Below are positions 10,685 through 22,600 of a stretch of DNA of 64,000 bases, in pieces. Made by a program: the position numbers and the translations under genes. Below the pieces are notes generated by a model, which saw only the letters and a list, made by a program, of their open reading frames with translations, was not told where the DNA came from and ran no database searches. The stretch is from Symbiodinium microadriaticum (Eukaryota; Sar; Dinophyceae; Suessiales; Symbiodiniaceae), in contig LSRX01000164.1 in assembly GCA_001939145.1 (NCBI GenBank), forward strand, positions 172,824 through 236,823. The letters are read 5' to 3'. Every line of letters starts with the position of its first letter. Position 1 is the stretch's first letter.

Positions 10685-12700
10685 CTCTCCAAACCTCTTC
10701 GGGCTGCATGCTTCAGGTCAAAATGGGTGTGGGCTTAGGATTTCGCGAACAAGCCTCGATTTCTCTGACCCTCAAGCTGTTGGCTGTTGACACATACAGG
10801 GATTCGGGCCGTCTGTGCTTTTTGAGAGAGAGAAACCTCTAAATTCAGAAAACAGAACAGGAAGAAACCGTGTTTTCAGGAGGCCCAGCATCGTACATGC
10901 TCCAACTGGTCGGCATCTTCACTCGCTGCTGGCCACCTCATTCTCAGATTGTCTGAGGGTCGCGTACGGAGAAAGTGTATACCTCCGCCACCCCCCCCCC
11001 AAAAAAAAAAAAAAAAAAACACCAAAATACGGAAATGCTGGCTAAAGCATTCGGGAGTTTGGGGGCTTCAATAAACGGGCTTGTCTCCCCCTACCCAGGG
11101 CAAAGCAAGGACCTGGTTGGACCGTCCATACAGGTTCAGGGCCCTGCGTCTGGGTCTGCATGAGGCTAGATGTTTTGGACGTATGATTCGAAGGTTGCTC
11201 TCCACCTTGGGAGGACAGGGGTGCATCTGCAAAGAACCGACGTATAACCTTCGTTTGCAGACGCACCTGAAACCTAGTCTCAATTCCCTGATCGTACTGA
11301 AACCTAAAACCCTGAAGCTGCCTACCCTAAACCCTAAAAATCTTAAAACGGGCCCCGGCACAGCTGCTGCAGGTCACCCCGCGCTTCACCGGCCCTATCG
11401 ACCCCGCCATGAGGGATCTGGGACGGGTGTGGGGTGTTCTTGATTGGGGCTGCGTTCGAGGTGTATGTAGAATTTAGGACTTAAGGGTTCAGGGTTTAGT
11501 TGGGGTGTTGAGTTCAGGTTGCGGTTGGAGGGCTCATAGGCTTTACGGCCTGAGACATCGGTTCAGTGTCTAGCCTTTTCGCCTTTGGGACGACGTGGTG
11601 ATGGGAGGGTCGGGGCCTTGGCTTCGCGACACGCGTAGGGACCTCATGCATTTCGTTCTACCTTAGGCTTCGTGTCTCATTGTTGATCCCTCTATCGACG
11701 TTTCGTACGAAAGAACATAAAAAGCCACACATGCATGCACAGGCATATCGACGCCTGCATGCATGCACGCTGCGTGCATGCATGCATACAAGCTTGCTAG
11801 CCAGCCAGCTGGCCTACACATGTACATCCAGAAGCATGCACATCACACTTAGTCTTGATCGCGGCATAATGGAATTTTTCCACGTTAAAACACATCTGAT
11901 GGCGAGTGTACTTGTCTATGAGTCTATATGTGCATGTACTTATCCGGAAATGTTCGATGTCTTTGCAAGCACATGTTTACGTACACATCGTGACATTGTG
12001 CATTTACACTTTTGCACTCATGCATGTGTCTGTGGACGTTAACTCTCCGAAGCATTAGGTAAGGGCATTTTCTGTTCTCTGAGGTTGCACAGGTCTCTGA
12101 AGATTTTGCAGCCCTAAACCCGAAACCAAACTGAACTAGAAACTTGCACCGAAGGCGAGGGGCCGGCGACGGCCGTTAAGAGGTCCGCGGGTCATTGCTT
12201 CGGTGATGTGTCCGCCTTCGAGCCAGCACAAACGAAACGGGCCGGCAGCTAGAGTATGGCCTGTAAAGCTGTAAGTTTAGCTATTTAGCACGATAGAAGG
12301 GAGCAGTACTCTGAGTCTCAAGCTGGTACTCGGCGATTTATCTAATCTAATCTGCTCACTGCTGCATACTGTCGCGATTACGTAGTCCGGCAGCCTTTTT
12401 GCCTCCTGCCAGCATCATCAAGCCGACAATGATCCGGAACCCTGCGGTCGAATAGTAGACTCTTGGTCCCAGTCCAGGGACGTTCTAACACGAGACTTAC
12501 ACCCCAGGGCCCGTCGGAGATGTGTCAGGAGCTCTGCGCAGGTCGTGTGGACTGTCAGTTTTTATGACAACCACAGGAACCAGCAACAGCCTTGGCTTCT
12601 TAGCCTGCTGTTTGTGAATCTTGCAATCGCCTGCTGCAGGGACACCACAGTTAGTACAAAAAGCAAGAACATGTCGAGCACTGCATGAACACCTATCATC
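10685..12700. other. Region without a recognised gene
   Basis: Contains a poly-C/poly-A block (10988-11019), scattered TTTAGGG-like words (near 11320 and 11480) and a TGCATGCA-rich stretch (11725-11780). A GC-rich plus-strand snippet, QLLQVTPRFTGPIDPAMR near 11360, has codon-like third-position GC and AG/GT-like edges. It would be the only plus-strand exon in the window, so I leave it unassigned. Confidence 0.4.
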
Positions 12701-12739
12701 TCTATCGTCCTCCTTCTCCTCAGCGTCATCTTCACGTGG

Positions 12740-13371
12740 TCATCCTATCATCATCATCATCACCACCACCAACATCATTATCATCATCGTCGTCGTCGTC
12801 CTCGTCGTCATCATCTTTCATGGTGGGATTGTCCAACTTGCACCTCCGCCGCCCCTCCTGCTGCTCCTCCTCCTGGTCCTCCTCCTTCTCTACCACTACT
12901 ACCACTACTGCTCCTACCACTGCTACTACTCCTACTACGAGTGGTACTAGTACCAGTACTAGGCATGCCGAAACATGCCAAAAAGGTGGGTCCGGCAAGG
13001 GGCACCGGCCTAGTACTAGTAAGTACAACTACAACTACAAGTACTAGTGCTAGTACTACTACCACTACCACTAATACGACGACGACGACGACTACTACTA
13101 CTACTACTACTACCACCACTACTACCACTACTACCACTACTACCCCTACTCCTACTCCTACTCCTACTGCTACTGCTACTGCTACTGCTACTGCTACTGC
13201 TACTGCTAGTGCTACTGCTACTGCTACTGCTACTGCTACTACTACTACGACGACGACTACTACTGCTACAACAACAACAACAACTACTACTACTACTACT
13301 ACTACTACGACGACGACTACTACTGCTACAACAACAACAACAACTACTACTACTACTACTACTCCTCCTCG

Positions 13372-13408
<37 letters not shown>

Positions 13409-13595
13409 GCTGCTGCGACTGCTACTACTACTGATACTGCCACTGCTTCTGCTTCGAGTGCGGTTGCTGCCGCTAGAATTGCTACGGCGCCGACGACGAC
13501 GACCACGACTACTGCTACCACTACTATTACTACTACTCCTACTGCTTCTCCTACTGCTACTCCTGCTCCTGCTCCTGCTCCGATTTCTGCTCCTG

Positions 13596-13639
<44 letters not shown>

Positions 13640-13700
13640 TCTACTGCTACACTGTTACTGCTACTCCTGCTCATACTCCTACTCAGACTGCAGCGACAAC
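12740..13700. repeat. Long trinucleotide block (CAT/CTA/CTG/CTC)
   Basis: Nearly 1 kb of triplet-phase repeats. One frame would read poly-Thr/poly-Ala, another poly-Leu, and the reverse poly-Val/Ala. A 60-bp unit containing (ACA)n and (TAC)n is duplicated at about 13246 and 13306. No start, splice or non-repeat sequence supports translation. Confidence 0.85.
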
Positions 13701-14121
13701 TGCTACACTTCGATATGGACACATCGTGTCTGTCCTTCACGCGCTTGGGCAGGTGTTGGGTCTGAAGAGGGCGTAATGTTGCGCGTCAGCCGCCGGGTCA
13801 CATGTCTTGAGATTTTGTAGGGGTTTATAAGTTCTAAGATCACGCTGACATGAGCACATCGTGAGGTCATCCTACTGCAGCAAGTGTGTGCACCATGTCT
13901 GCTGTGAAACATTTCCGAGACGCATTTCGGCCTCGTTCCCCAAAACGCTCCGGCTGTCTCTCATTCGCCAACACATTGTTGTGGCTGACTTTATTCTGTT
14001 CTGCTGACGGTGCTTATGGTCCGAGTCAACTGTGATGCTGCCTCTGCACTCTCGGCAATAATTACATCAAGTGGCGCCGAGCATCAACGAACAACCCTCG
14101 CAACTGCTTTACACTCATGAA

Positions 14122-14337
14122 TTAGAGATGTGAAAGGACAAATCCAGTCATCTCGCCTACGGCCAGGTCAATCAACTTGCTATTTCCAACGAGGTTTTCT
14201 GACACGTACAGGGTCAGGAAGTGGCCATGGTCTGCCGCCTGCCTTCGGTTCTTGCATCGACCGCGTGCTTTCTTAAGTTCTTGGCGCACGGCTTCAGACA
14301 GGTTTCCCTTCGTGACGAGATTGCCATCATCTAGAAT
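14122..14337 (-). CDS. 3'-terminal exon with stop codon, unrecognised protein
   Basis: 72-codon exon starting right after acceptor ATCGCAG and ending in TAA. It encodes ILDDGNLVTKGNLSEAVRQE, then LKKARGRCKNRRQ, HGHFLTLYVSENLVG, SKLIDLAVGEM and TGFVLSHL. It is strongly coding-like: even codon use, charged helix and hydrophobic strands. It contains no internal stop and no repeat. It marks the 3' end of a gene reading leftwards. No family recognised. It may belong with the exons at 14531-14585 and 15011-15132, or be the end of the longer gene starting near 24.5 kb. Confidence 0.6.
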   Translation of the reverse strand: MLDDGNLVTKGNLSEAVRQELKKARGRCKNRRQAADHGHFLTLYVSENLVGNSKLIDLAVGEMTGFVLSHL

Positions 14338-14530
14338 CTGCGATGCAACCTAGTCAGAGTGCAAGGGAGCGTCTTGGATGGCCACGCAGGCTCAGGACAA
14401 CACGCAGGAGCTGTTTTTGGAGCAGCCACCACCCTGGGTAGATCCTGCATCCTGGGCAGGGTGGCAGGTTTGACAGTGTCGGAACTACTCAGGGTACCCG
14501 CTCAAAGCTTGGAGATTTGAAGTGTGGGGC

Positions 14531-15132
14531 TTTGGGCACTTTTGGCTGGCCCAGCGATGAGAATGCGATGGTGGTGCACGAGGTCCTACAAAAAAGTAAG
14601 AATGAGGGAATACAGCTGGTACGTGCTTCAACACCAAGTTCTAGGCTGTTGCATTGGGGTGTGGGATCCTGAGTAAATGACAGTGTGATCGGGAATCGGG
14701 GCACAAATTCATACCGTAACGCGCACGCAACAGCTTGTCAGTTGGAAGTACAGTAATCGCATGCAGAGATACACTGAAAGTTAAAGCTGTTCAAGACAAG
14801 TGTGCACATGTAAATAGATTCACAGATGTGCCGCTCGACTATGCCTCAAACGGCTTGATTTTAATGTGGCATGGCTGCTCCAGAGATACTCGAAGCCTTA
14901 AGCCCTGCACTCCCCTGTCCCAAATTCAGCTCGAAACCTTAAACCCTCAAAGCCGTAAACTTCGCAGCACCTAGGCTCTGTAAACCCTGCCTTAAATTGT
15001 CGAGTGGCGCCGGGATCCTCAGAAAGAGCTCGCCAGTTGGTGTCAACCATGGTGGTTAGGCGCTGCGTCAGTTCTTCCTCGAAAGGGTGAACAGGACTGA
15101 GCTGAAAGAAGGAAGTCGCGCTTCGGAGCATA
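14531..15132 (-). CDS. Two probable exons upstream of the 14.1 kb terminal exon
   Basis: 15011-15132 follows a CCAG acceptor and encodes MLRSATSFFQLSPVHPFEEE, then LTQRLTTMVDTNWRALSEDP, with a GC donor. 14531-14585 follows TTTTTGTAG and encodes DLVHHHRILIAGPAKSAQ, ending at a GC donor. Same strand and order as the terminal exon. Function not recognised. Confidence 0.4.
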
Positions 15133-16871
15133 CTGGACGTTCATGATATCAGGGTGGCCACTATGCAGGACGGACTCCTTGCAAAGGGGAGTGCAGGCTG
15201 GTCGACGACTTCTGGCAGGGTTTCGCTGCATATTGTTAAGTAGTATAGGTACACAGAGGCTGTCAGTTTGAGGATGGCATCTGTCGGAGGTGACCTGCGT
15301 GCCTCTTCAGACCGAAGACCCGGCCATGTCTCCGTCAGAACAGATGTTGTTATTGTAACACCGATAGCCCAACCCAAGGAGGTCCGGGAGATGTCGACTG
15401 GAGCTTGGGCTTCGCAGTCCGGCTACAGCACAGAACCATGCTTTGGGGGTTCGGAGCCCAAGATACCAAGGTTCGAAATCAAGCAACTTGTTGTTTCAAA
15501 CCGAAGAGCGCATTCAATGTACATGCACTACTGCCGTCGCGATTCCGGATTGTAGTATACATCCATGCCAGTGATCTGCAGCTCCATGTTGACCTGCATT
15601 CAGCTCTTGTCCCAGCTAAGAGTCACGTCACACAGAATCCAAATATCCTTGCAGGGGATGCAGGTCTGACCCTTCCACGAGTTGAATCCTCGATTGCAAC
15701 GCAAAGTTGATTTCTTCGATTTCCTGCGGAGGCTGATGCTATGCAAGGCTTTCTTGGGGTCATGAAAGACGAACCTTGCGAACTTGGCAGGCTCCTATAT
15801 TGCGATGATAGACGCTGGTGTTCTGGTGCTGCTTGTGCTCTCTGTCCTTACCGTTTGTTTGTGACACGTTCGCGGCATGCTTCTCTGGTACAAGACATCC
15901 TGCTGCGTTGACCACAAAGGACGGCGTCTTGGAAAGAGGATTCATAATTGTCCTTGTTGTAGTGGCTCCCCTATTTCGCCATTGCTGCTACTTCGGAACA
16001 TTCTTAAACGACTATTTGCTGTGCCGCTTTTGCCAGTAATGTCGCGATCCTCAATTTCAGGTCTTCGTAGTTTAACACTGTTTGAACTTCTATGTTGCGG
16101 CACAGCTTCCAACGCTTTGACTATTGCAAAGCTCTTTGCAATAACTTCGTTGTGAGGACAAAGGATAACGCTAGTACGGGTGTTCTGCCACCATGTGCAT
16201 GCCAGCAACGACGCCAACACTGTGACTCGCTAGGCAAAGCATGGCGGCTATGAAGCGTAATCCTGTTGCTTCGAAGCAGTCTGACTGCTGTGAAATCCGG
16301 TTTGCAACCCTGATATTGTGTCGTATCATCCGGTGTTTGAGGCTGCGTGAGAAAGACTCTTGCCTTGGCAATGCACATCCCAACAATGCCTCGGCTGTTT
16401 GGAAGATATTCGGAAACAGGCTGCTGTGACTTGATCGGATATCTGGAGGTGGCTGGCGTTCTTACCCTCAAAGGTTCATCAGCACAACACTGATAACACG
16501 GTTGCCTTCCAAAAGAAAAGCTCTTGTGCGACCGACTCAAGTAAACTCATGTAGACCTTCCCTGGTGGCATTCTAGACCCTAAGCCCCGAGCCTTAAATG
16601 CTACTGAAGCCGAACATCATGCTGTAACCCCTTGAGCCCCGAATGGTGAACTTCAACTTACCAATGCCTGTGGGAGAACTTCCGCCTTAGCAGTGATGCC
16701 AAGGCTATTCATAAGTCAGGCCGCAAGTGTTGAGGGGTCCTGAAGGCCCAGACCCACCTGTCCTGCGTTTCTGTCAAGTGCTGGCGGCTTAGTGTTCAGA
16801 TTCCTAAAACCTTTGCTGTTGCTGCAAGTCTTGTTGTACCTGAGGAAGGCTAAAAAAGCCGGGCTGCTCAC

Positions 16872-19580
16872 CATCTGCCCGTTGCCCTTATATCTGCGGC
16901 CAGCTTTGTCAGTAAACACGCCGCTGTACTTTCCAAAGTGTCTCCACTTGAAGACGACCTTGGGCGGGCACGCGCCGGATGGAACACCACGAAGGTTGAA
17001 TGCGAGAGACATGGTTGCACCACCCCACCTCCTGAAAGGATCAAGTCAAATACCAGCAATGTGACTTAAAGCACAAACCTCACTCTGCAGGGAACCATGT
17101 TGGTCCCGAAGCCATAAAAGACATGTCATAAACACTCGATTGTTTTGAACCTGAGCCCTGAAGCCGGAGAGAGCTAAGCCTTCGAGCTAAAGGCTCAGAG
17201 ACCCTGAAACCATGGTACCGTGAGGAATTTAGAACCCGGAATTATGATCCTCCCAGCTTCGTGCCAGTAAGATATACTTTCTGAGGTTGGGCTATCTTAG
17301 ATTTCGCTCTATTATATTATACTGTATTTTAATATTTTGTTCTGTTATATTGGACTCGATTAGTGTAGGTTGGATTCGACTAGGTCGTATCGTATTGTAT
17401 TTTTTGATATTTTGTTATGTTATGTCATGCTGTCTCTGGAGCTCAGGGACAGTCGGCGGTCCGGAAAAGACCTCCGCGGTGGCTTTTGGCGCCGTACGAG
17501 GCTTTCATACTGTAATGAAGCCCAGCGTTACACTTCCGGTTCTTGTCTTGGACGCCCATTTGACCACAACCACCATGAAACAAGTGGATGAGGAGGAGCA
17601 GTAGGAGGACGACTACTACCACTACTACCACCTGTTCATTGAACCACCTCGGCCCTCAACAACTACAGCTTCTACTGCTGCCGCTGCCGTTTCTGGCCAC
17701 GACCACGATCACCATCACTGCGACAACTGCTACAGCAACAACCATGTACTTCCACTTGAGCAATCCCATTCCAGCCCTGTTTGGCTTGGAGTTGGAGCCA
17801 GCTTACATGGTTTCGGCCGGAAGGGTTGGAATGCTTCTATGGCTGTTACAGGGCTTCTTTTTCAACCTGCGGACTCAGGATCTTATTGTTCAGTTCGCGG
17901 GCGACATTCCAAACTCGGGTCTTCGGCAACCAGCAAGAAGAGCTGCAGTTTCTTTGGTCAAAAAACCAAAACCCGAAGGTTTTGCACCGAATTAGGATGT
18001 TGCGGTGTCCGAATCTCCACTCACGAGCCTGGGGTTCGTTATTGTAATTATAGTATACACTCACCAACTCCTGATACATCCCATCGACTACGCCTCCAGG
18101 CATTCCCAGGCAAAGCCCATGGGAAATGCGGTGCGAAACACCTGTTGTGGGCTTGGCTGTCTTTAGGTATGCGGGGTGTTAGCCATCCTGAGCAGTAGAT
18201 TTTTGAAAGCAGCAGCTGAAGTCAAATTCAGAGCATTGGGACAAGAATACAGAGCACTGGAGGTTAGTCTTCAGGGATCCAGGGCTTCAAGGCCTGAGGA
18301 GGGGTTCAACTTCCATTCGATCTACATCTGACAAGCCATACACTAACCTCAAAGTCTCGAATTTGGTAGCTTCCTGAAACCAGTAGTTGTCCAAGGCTGA
18401 AGCTTCATGAAGTGCTCCGCATTTGAAGGCCCTTTGGACTTGATTTCGGAATCCCAAAACCTGAACTCAGTAGTACGGCAGCTGGACATGTCCCACCAAC
18501 CGTGGTCTCGAAGCTGATGAGTTAAACAACCTGGGGCCCTACAGTTCAACCTTAAGCCTACAGATCCCTGTTGGCTCTCCCAGGTTGTGGGATCTTGGTT
18601 TGGGGTTGGGGTAAATCTAAACACGCTGATCTGAGTCCCTATTCCCGTGTGAACCCTCTGCCTTCGCGTTCGAACCGTAGAATGTAGGAGTCAATCGGGA
18701 TTAGAGCGTGGGGATTTGGAGGTTACCTTGGCTACGGTATTCTTTAGGTTGGGGTCTACCTTTATCGGGCCCCAAAGTTCCCGACTCCGTAGTTCCGCGA
18801 CAGATGCAGATCTTTACCAAAAATGGCGGACCCCATGTGGAACCTAGGACCCAGGACTGTGGCAAATTGGCTGTCTTCCGATAATCGGTGTAGTACCGCT
18901 GTTTGGACTACAAGGTGTTTAATCTTTCTGTTTATTCGACCTCGACCCCGCCGNGCCACAGCATGCACCTTCTGGGAGGACTCGAAGCTGTGTACTCCTG
19001 GGTCTTGGCGTCATTGGGCTCTAGCTTCAATTGTACCCTACTCCCTACATAACTCCTAAAAAACACCGAAACCCAAAATCCCAAGCAGCTAAGGCTAGGC
19101 AAGGAGGCTCGATGGTCTTGGGGCGGAGGGGTCGCGGCTCAATCACGTGGCTTCAGGCTTCAGGACCCTTCTCATTTGTGATTTGGGTCTTTGTGGACTT
19201 TGGGTCTTAAACGAATGAACATGGCTTAGAACTTCAACTGTGAACCCTAACCATTGAACCGGAGTCAGGGTGGAGGGGTAGCTCGGGATGATGCATCACG
19301 ACCCTTTACACCCAACGCTCTGAACTTTATAAGCTCAACGATGAAGCTGATTTGGCGGAGAACCAGGGTTGTTAGCTGCTAGAGCCGAGCTGATTTCAAG
19401 CACACATGCCCGCCGAACACTTCGACATCACCCAGTACAAGACTGACGCTTCGAATCTCGGGCTTGGTACGTAGCCTTGTGTGTGTGTGTGTTGCTTCTG
19501 TTGCCGCTGCTGTTGCTTCCTGCTGTTGCTGCTGCTGATGTTGTTGTTGATGTTGTTGCTGCCAGTTGTTGCTTCAACAA

Positions 19581-19612
<32 letters not shown>

Positions 19613-22600
19613 ATTGGTGGTGTTCCTCCTCCTGTCTCTACCCCTACAACGAAAGGCCCCCTTGTTTTGCACCTATGACGTCGACGGCGACGACGATTCC
19701 TCGTCTTGATGTCGCTACGCTACTTCTGCGGGTGCCCCTTGCTGTCGACTGAGAGGCGACTACATCACAAGCAACCATAGAACCAGCCGGTCGTTCCATG
19801 AGAAAAAAGCAAGCAATCAGACGCTCTCGAATCAGCCGCGGTGCTACAGTTGTAGTCTCGGGACTCTCCCAAGAACCTGCCGCCGAAACTCCGATGGAAC
19901 TTGAAAGCTCCAGAGACTAGGATCAGAGAGGTTTAGAGGCTCCAGGATGTGGCGATTGCAACGGCAATGGAGCTGGGGTTTAGAGACAAGGGTGCAGGTG
20001 TCCGGGTTCGGGGCAAAGGGTTGAGGATGGTTTGGCGACTTGGTTGGAAAAAAGCGCCCACAGAGCTTTGTAGGGCTCAGAAGGTTCGGGCTTCAGGCTA
20101 CAAGGCTCCGATATATGGGATCCATAAAGGATCTACATGGATTCGAGGGGTTCGTACAGCAGGATCACTGCTGGGCTCAAGGCAGTTCATGTGTTGGGTT
20201 GCCGAGTTGAGTGGACTTGATGCCTCAGCTAAACTAAGGCCTTTTAAGATTTCAGGTGCTGGGCTCTGTCTGGGCCACCTGCTGGGAACAATCACGCTAC
20301 AGCATCAAAGCCCTAGCCTTTCTTATAACTTAACCTTTCCCTCTTAGATCCAAACGAATATTAACATCCTTATCATCGTCCGTAAAGTCCCTACTCAGGG
20401 AAGGAAGTCTTGCGAAAGTGTCCACACCCTGAGCCCCTTTCAATGTTTCTCCGAGTCTTCGTGCTCGAAGTTCGAGATGCCGGGTGAAAAACACGGCTTG
20501 AAGGATTGACCCGATGGTTACGAGAAGAAGGTACGTAGTTTCAGTAGCGTATGGAGTCGAGGTGTAGGAATCTCAGCACAGAGAGGTTTATCGCCACCGG
20601 TTAAGCCGCAAGTCGTAAGGGCGGGACAGATTGCATGCCCCGAAGTCGGACATATGCTGTGCCTTGGGTGAACAGAGTCAGCTAAACTCCCCCACAACGT
20701 CTGAACTATATCCTAACTGATCACTTACGGGGGAGGAGCCCCCGTCCAAAACATGCAGCACGCTGGGACCAGGAAAAGCGGAAGTAAGAGCGAATGCCGC
20801 TTACCTCCGGCGCTTGGAGTCTTGGAGCAGCGGATTCCGGGTTTGCAGCTTGGCATTGTTCTATCAAACTTCCAATGAGGACCTTCCCCCCAGCAGTTTG
20901 AATCAACTCTCCAGGGGCCGAAGGGTCTAAAAGAGCTCGGGCCTTCGGGCCTAAAGCGAGGCACTCGGTAAAACAAAAATCTCGCGAAGGCACCATCTGC
21001 CTCGTGAGCTGAATTCGAAGCCCGGCGGCTCTGCCAGTAAGGCCACTACAATAAAAACTTGAACCGCACAACAAGAGAAGGACGAACACGAGACCCTTGC
21101 TCCATCAAACCAGAAAGCCATATACCCCAACAAAACCCCCCTATCATGTCGCCACAGCCACCATGAAAGGGCAGCCACCGTTGATTGCACCCTGCCAGGT
21201 CTCTCTTGCTGAGTTGCTTGGGGCGCTTCTGGGCCGCACATTCCCAAGGCAATCCTGAACATATATGTTTGGGGCTGGTGCAGAACTCACAAGTTCATTC
21301 GGCGTTTTATGTTAGAAAAGATGGTCATTCAAGTCTGAGCCCAAGGCACTCGAGGGCTATTGCACTCCCCCAGAACTCAGAACTAAGAAATACCATCTAG
21401 TCATTCGGACCCCCTATACAACCCTGTGAGAGGAAGCCAATATGTATGTGACCCATAAACTCCTTACGGAGGCACCCGCTTCTGCTTGCTCTTCCTAAAC
21501 CCGAGACCCGACCCCTCACGCAGAAAAGCCATAAACCCACACGCACCACAACCGGGCTGGGTCCTAAACCCTAAAGCCTAGCTGCTCAATTCAGCAACAT
21601 AGCTGACTTCTAAACTTACAAATACGTATGAGAATAATGGTAATGATTAGAATGATAATAAAAGTAACAAGAAGAAGCCCTCTAGCCTGGAACTTCGAGA
21701 TGTCCATGGTCTTCCAGTGCTGAACATCGGCGATATGATGCGCTTCCACGGCCTGGGATTTAGGGTGTATCGGTTTAGAGGTCTTCGAGTTTAAGGGGTC
21801 GAGGATTGACGGCGTTTTGGGATCGACAGGTTGTGTAGTCTGTACCAAGTTCAGAGGGGTTTTGACGAGTTTCGAGAGTCTTCGAGGGCATACGGCTTTC
21901 CGCTTTGAAAGCTTCATGGCTTGCAGGTCGAATTCGAAGAATTGGGAGCACTGTGTTTCGGCGGGTATACGTAGGTAGATGAAACATGAGATTATCGCCC
22001 TCCAGGTGGAAAACAATGATGTAGCATTCTGTTGAGGTTTTGGTTGGAGCCACAAGGTTGAGGCTTTCGCGAGGGTCGTTGGTACCTTACAAGAATTCTA
22101 GAGCCTTTGTGGCCTAGGCGTACCTGAAACAGGTGTGTACCTTCTAGCGGGATTGGAGAACAACTCCCACTCACTGCGCAAAGGTGGACTCGAGGTTTTG
22201 GATCCTTTGGATTTCGAGATCGGGTTCGTCGGGTCGCAGGTCAGTAGGCTCGAGGCTCCAGGTTTCTAAGGATGGCGGTTTCAGGGTTGTCATCTGCTCT
22301 GCAAGAATGCTCCAAACCCTAAACCCTAAACCCCTAAACCCCAAAACCCTAAACCCCAAAACCCCTAAACCCTAGCAAGGTTGCGCATGATCGCAGCGGC
22401 TGGAGTTCAAGGTCTTGGCTTTTGGGGTTGGAGAAACCCGGAGTGGGTGACGATTTACTAGGCTGTACGGACTGATGGTCGTGGAATGGCTTCGAATGGT
22501 AAAAGCCCTGAAACCTAAACCCAAAACTACATAAACAAAGAATGATACCATATTCTATCAGCGCTATAACTCAGCTTGCCCTTACACGCTGAGAAGACTA

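Noticed and set aside
11360..11430. Plus-strand GC-rich snippet (LLQVTPRFTGPIDPAM) with AG and GT edges
   Set aside because: Attractive codon use, but isolated, on the opposite strand to all other exons, and matched to no family with confidence.
12811..13820. Open frames of 250-310 codons (poly-Thr/Ala, poly-Leu, poly-Val)
   Set aside because: All three arise from the same triplet microsatellite read in different frames, and none contains non-repeat coding sequence.
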